From Pseudomonadota bacterium (GTDB lineage Bacteria > Pseudomonadota > Gammaproteobacteria > Steroidobacterales > Steroidobacteraceae): a stretch of DNA of 6,365 nucleotides. This document shows positions 4,790 to 6,365 of this stretch, piece after piece (position 1 is the first letter of the stretch; every line of letters starts with the position of its first letter). Location: assembly GCA_021817875.1 (NCBI GenBank), contig JAKAFQ010000261.1, positions 1-6,365 of the forward strand. Reading direction: 5' to 3'. The translations under genes and the position numbers were made by a program. Under the pieces are notes generated by a model. That model did not search any database. It worked only from the letters and a program-made list of their open reading frames with translations, and was not told the DNA's origin.

Positions 4790-6365
4790 GCGATGAACAC
4801 CCGCTGCCCGGCTTTCGCGAGCTCGGCCTGAGCGAACCGATTCTCGAAGCGCTGACGGCGGTCGGCTATGAGACGCCCACTCCGATCCAGGCGCAGACCA
4901 TCCCGCTGCTGCTGTCCGGGTCCGACCTGCTGGGGCAGGCGCAGACCGGCACCGGCAAGACCGCGGCGTTCGCGCTGCCGGTGCTGGCGCGCATCGATCC
5001 GACGCTCGCCGGCCCGCAAGCCCTCGTGCTCGTGCCGACCCGCGAACTCGCCATCCAGGTGGCGGAGGCCTTTCAGCGCTACTCCGCGCACCTGAAGGAC
5101 TTCCATGTCCTGCCCATCTACGGTGGCCAAAGCTACGTTCCGCAGATCAAGGGCCTGAAGCGCGGGGCGCAGGTGATCGTGGGCACGCCCGGTCGAATCA
5201 TGGACCACATGAAGCGCGGCGCGCTGCAGCTCGACTCCGTGCGATTCATCGTACTCGACGAAGGTGACGAGATGCTGCAGATGGGCTTCGTCGAGGCCAT
5301 CGAATGGGTACTGGAGCAGGCGCCGCCGCAGCGGCAGATCGCGCTGTTTTCGGCCACCCTGCCGGCGCAGATCCGCCGAATCGCGCAGCGGCACATGCGC
5401 GAGCCCGCACACGTCACCATCCAGAATCGCGCGAGCACGGCGCCGAAGATCCGTCAGCGCTACTGGCTGGTGAGCGGCCTGCACAAACTCGATGCGCTCA
5501 CGCGGCTCCTCGAGGCGGAACGCTTCGAAGCCATGCTGATTTTCGTACGGACGAAGCTCGAGACGGCGGAGCTTGCCGAACGGCTCCAGGCACGCGGCTT
5601 CAACGTGGCGGCGTTGCACGGCGATATTCCCCAGCAGCAGCGCGAACGCACGATCTCCCGTCTGAAGTCCGGACAGGTCGACATCGTCGTGGCCACCGAT
5701 GTCGCCGCCCGCGGTCTCGACGTCGAACGGATCTCGCACGTCGTCAACTTCGACATCCCCTATGACTCGCAGACCTACGTTCACCGCATCGGCCGCACCG
5801 GCCGCGCCGGGCGCAGCGGCGAGGCGATTCTGTTCGTTGCGCCGCGTGAGCGAAACATGCTGCGCATCATCGAGCGTGCGACCCGGCAGCCCATCGAGCC
5901 GATGCGCCTGCCGAGCGTCGAGGACGTCAATGCGCAACGCATTGCGAAATTCAAGGAAACCCTCACCAACACGGTACAGGGCGGCGAAGGCAAGGTGTTC
6001 CAGCCGCTCATCGAGCAGATCGAGCGCGAGCAGAACATTCCCGCGGTCGAGATCGCCGCGGCGCTGGCCAGCCTGCTGCAGGGCGCGACGCCGTTTCTGT
6101 TGACACCGAAACCTGACACGCCGACCCGGGACCTGCCGGCCGGACGGGCCCCTGAGGATGCCGCAGGCGAGACGGCCGGCGCCCCAGACGGCGCTGCGGC
6201 GGCACGCGAGCTCGGTTCGGCGCGCCGCCCCAAGGGTGGCGCACGGTTCGAAACGTTCCGCATCGAAGTCGGCCACGCGCACGGCGTGCAGCCCGGGAAT
6301 ATCGTCGGCGCCATCGCGCACGAGGCGGGTCTGGACGGCCGCGACATCGGCCACATCGCCATCCA
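4786..6365 (+). CDS. deaD: DeaD/CsdA-like DEAD-box RNA helicase (3' end outside window)
   Basis: ATP-dependent RNA helicase that unwinds short RNA duplexes. E. coli DeaD (629 aa) helps ribosome assembly and mRNA decay in the cold. 526 codons are visible and the frame is open at the edge. Motifs: F10 and Q35 (Q motif), AQTGTGKT 52-59, PTRELA 84-89, TPGR 134-137, DEGD 158-161, SAT 189-191, ARGLDV 308-313, HRIGRTGR 333-340. A helical dimerisation-like region follows, then a low-complexity linker (about 440-485). A DbpA-type RNA-binding domain starts near 486 (FRIEVGHAHGVQPGNIVGAI), matching DeaD's YRIEVGRDDGV...HIVGAI. Motif II is unusual: alanine of DEAD is glycine (codon GGT at 5263-5265). The Asp and Glu that bind Mg and activate water are kept, so activity is probably retained. 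The start overlaps the RIO kinase stop. The DbpA-like domain and the VLDE(G)DEMLQMGF context favour DeaD over RhlE, SrmB or DbpA. Confidence 0.92.
   Translation, partial: MSDEHPLPGFRELGLSEPILEALTAVGYETPTPIQAQTIPLLLSGSDLLGQAQTGTGKTAAFALPVLARIDPTLAGPQALVLVPTRELAIQVAEAFQRYSAHLKDFHVLPIYGGQSYVPQIKGLKRGAQVIVGTPGRIMDHMKRGALQLDSVRFIVLDEGDEMLQMGFVEAIEWVLEQAPPQRQIALFSATLPAQIRRIAQRHMREPAHVTIQNRASTAPKIRQRYWLVSGLHKLDALTRLLEAERFEAMLIFVRTKLETAELAERLQARGFNVAALHGDIPQQQRERTISRLKSGQVDIVVATDVAARGLDVERISHVVNFDIPYDSQTYVHRIGRTGRAGRSGEAILFVAPRERNMLRIIERATRQPIEPMRLPSVEDVNAQRIAKFKETLTNTVQGGEGKVFQPLIEQIEREQNIPAVEIAAALASLLQGATPFLLTPKPDTPTRDLPAGRAPEDAAGETAGAPDGAAAARELGSARRPKGGARFETFRIEVGHAHGVQPGNIVGAIAHEAGLDGRDIGHIAI

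Noticed and set aside
4489..6354. 621-codon minus-strand open frame opposite the helicase
   Set aside because: It is antisense to a helicase with every motif in place. Its translation is rich in R, A, G, L and D without family likeness, as expected for the shadow frame of GC-rich coding DNA.

Overview
The window is GC-rich (except for one short AT-rich patch), densely coding bacterial DNA, most likely from a gammaproteobacterium. The evidence is codon use strongly biased to G/C in third positions, a DeaD/CsdA-type cold-shock helicase with the DbpA-like C-terminal domain, and a RIO1-like kinase of the kind found in Pseudomonas-like bacteria. The genus cannot be read from this sequence.

Left part (1-1571): a possible intrinsic terminator at 23-56 closes an unseen gene to the left. 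It is followed by a minus-strand Fic-family gene (122-1483) with an N-terminal winged-helix domain and a non-canonical Fic motif (QPFADVNQR in place of HPFxxGNGR). The DNA just upstream carries four exact copies of TGGCGCG, including a perfect 12-bp inverted repeat, around a -10-like element. This looks like an operator, perhaps for autoregulation.

Middle (1572-3928): after about 530 bp without a recognised gene comes a complete plus-strand Rieske-type oxygenase (2106-3188, VanA/DdmC-like). 76 bp further on, with its own Shine-Dalgarno and a TTG start, lies the N-terminus of a fumarylacetoacetate-hydrolase-family gene that loses all likeness after about 30 codons. Then come about 345 bp without recognisable content and a fragment resembling the N-terminus of an ISL3-family transposase (3700 to about 3928). 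I read this as an aromatic-catabolism cluster broken by a mobile element that has itself decayed. The two remnants happen to share one uninterrupted reading frame.

Right part (3929-6365): a RIO-type serine kinase and a DeaD-like RNA helicase overlap by ATGA and form a translationally coupled pair. The helicase runs off the window end. Its motif II reads DEGD instead of DEAD. RIO kinases act in small-subunit maturation in archaea and eukaryotes, and DeaD acts in ribosome assembly in the cold, so the pair suggests a ribosome-biogenesis unit. Whether the two proteins work together is inference.

No tRNA, rRNA, CRISPR array or intact insertion sequence is visible. The most unusual points are the DEGD helicase motif, the RIO-helicase coupling, the fic operator cluster and the decayed catabolic/transposase segment.
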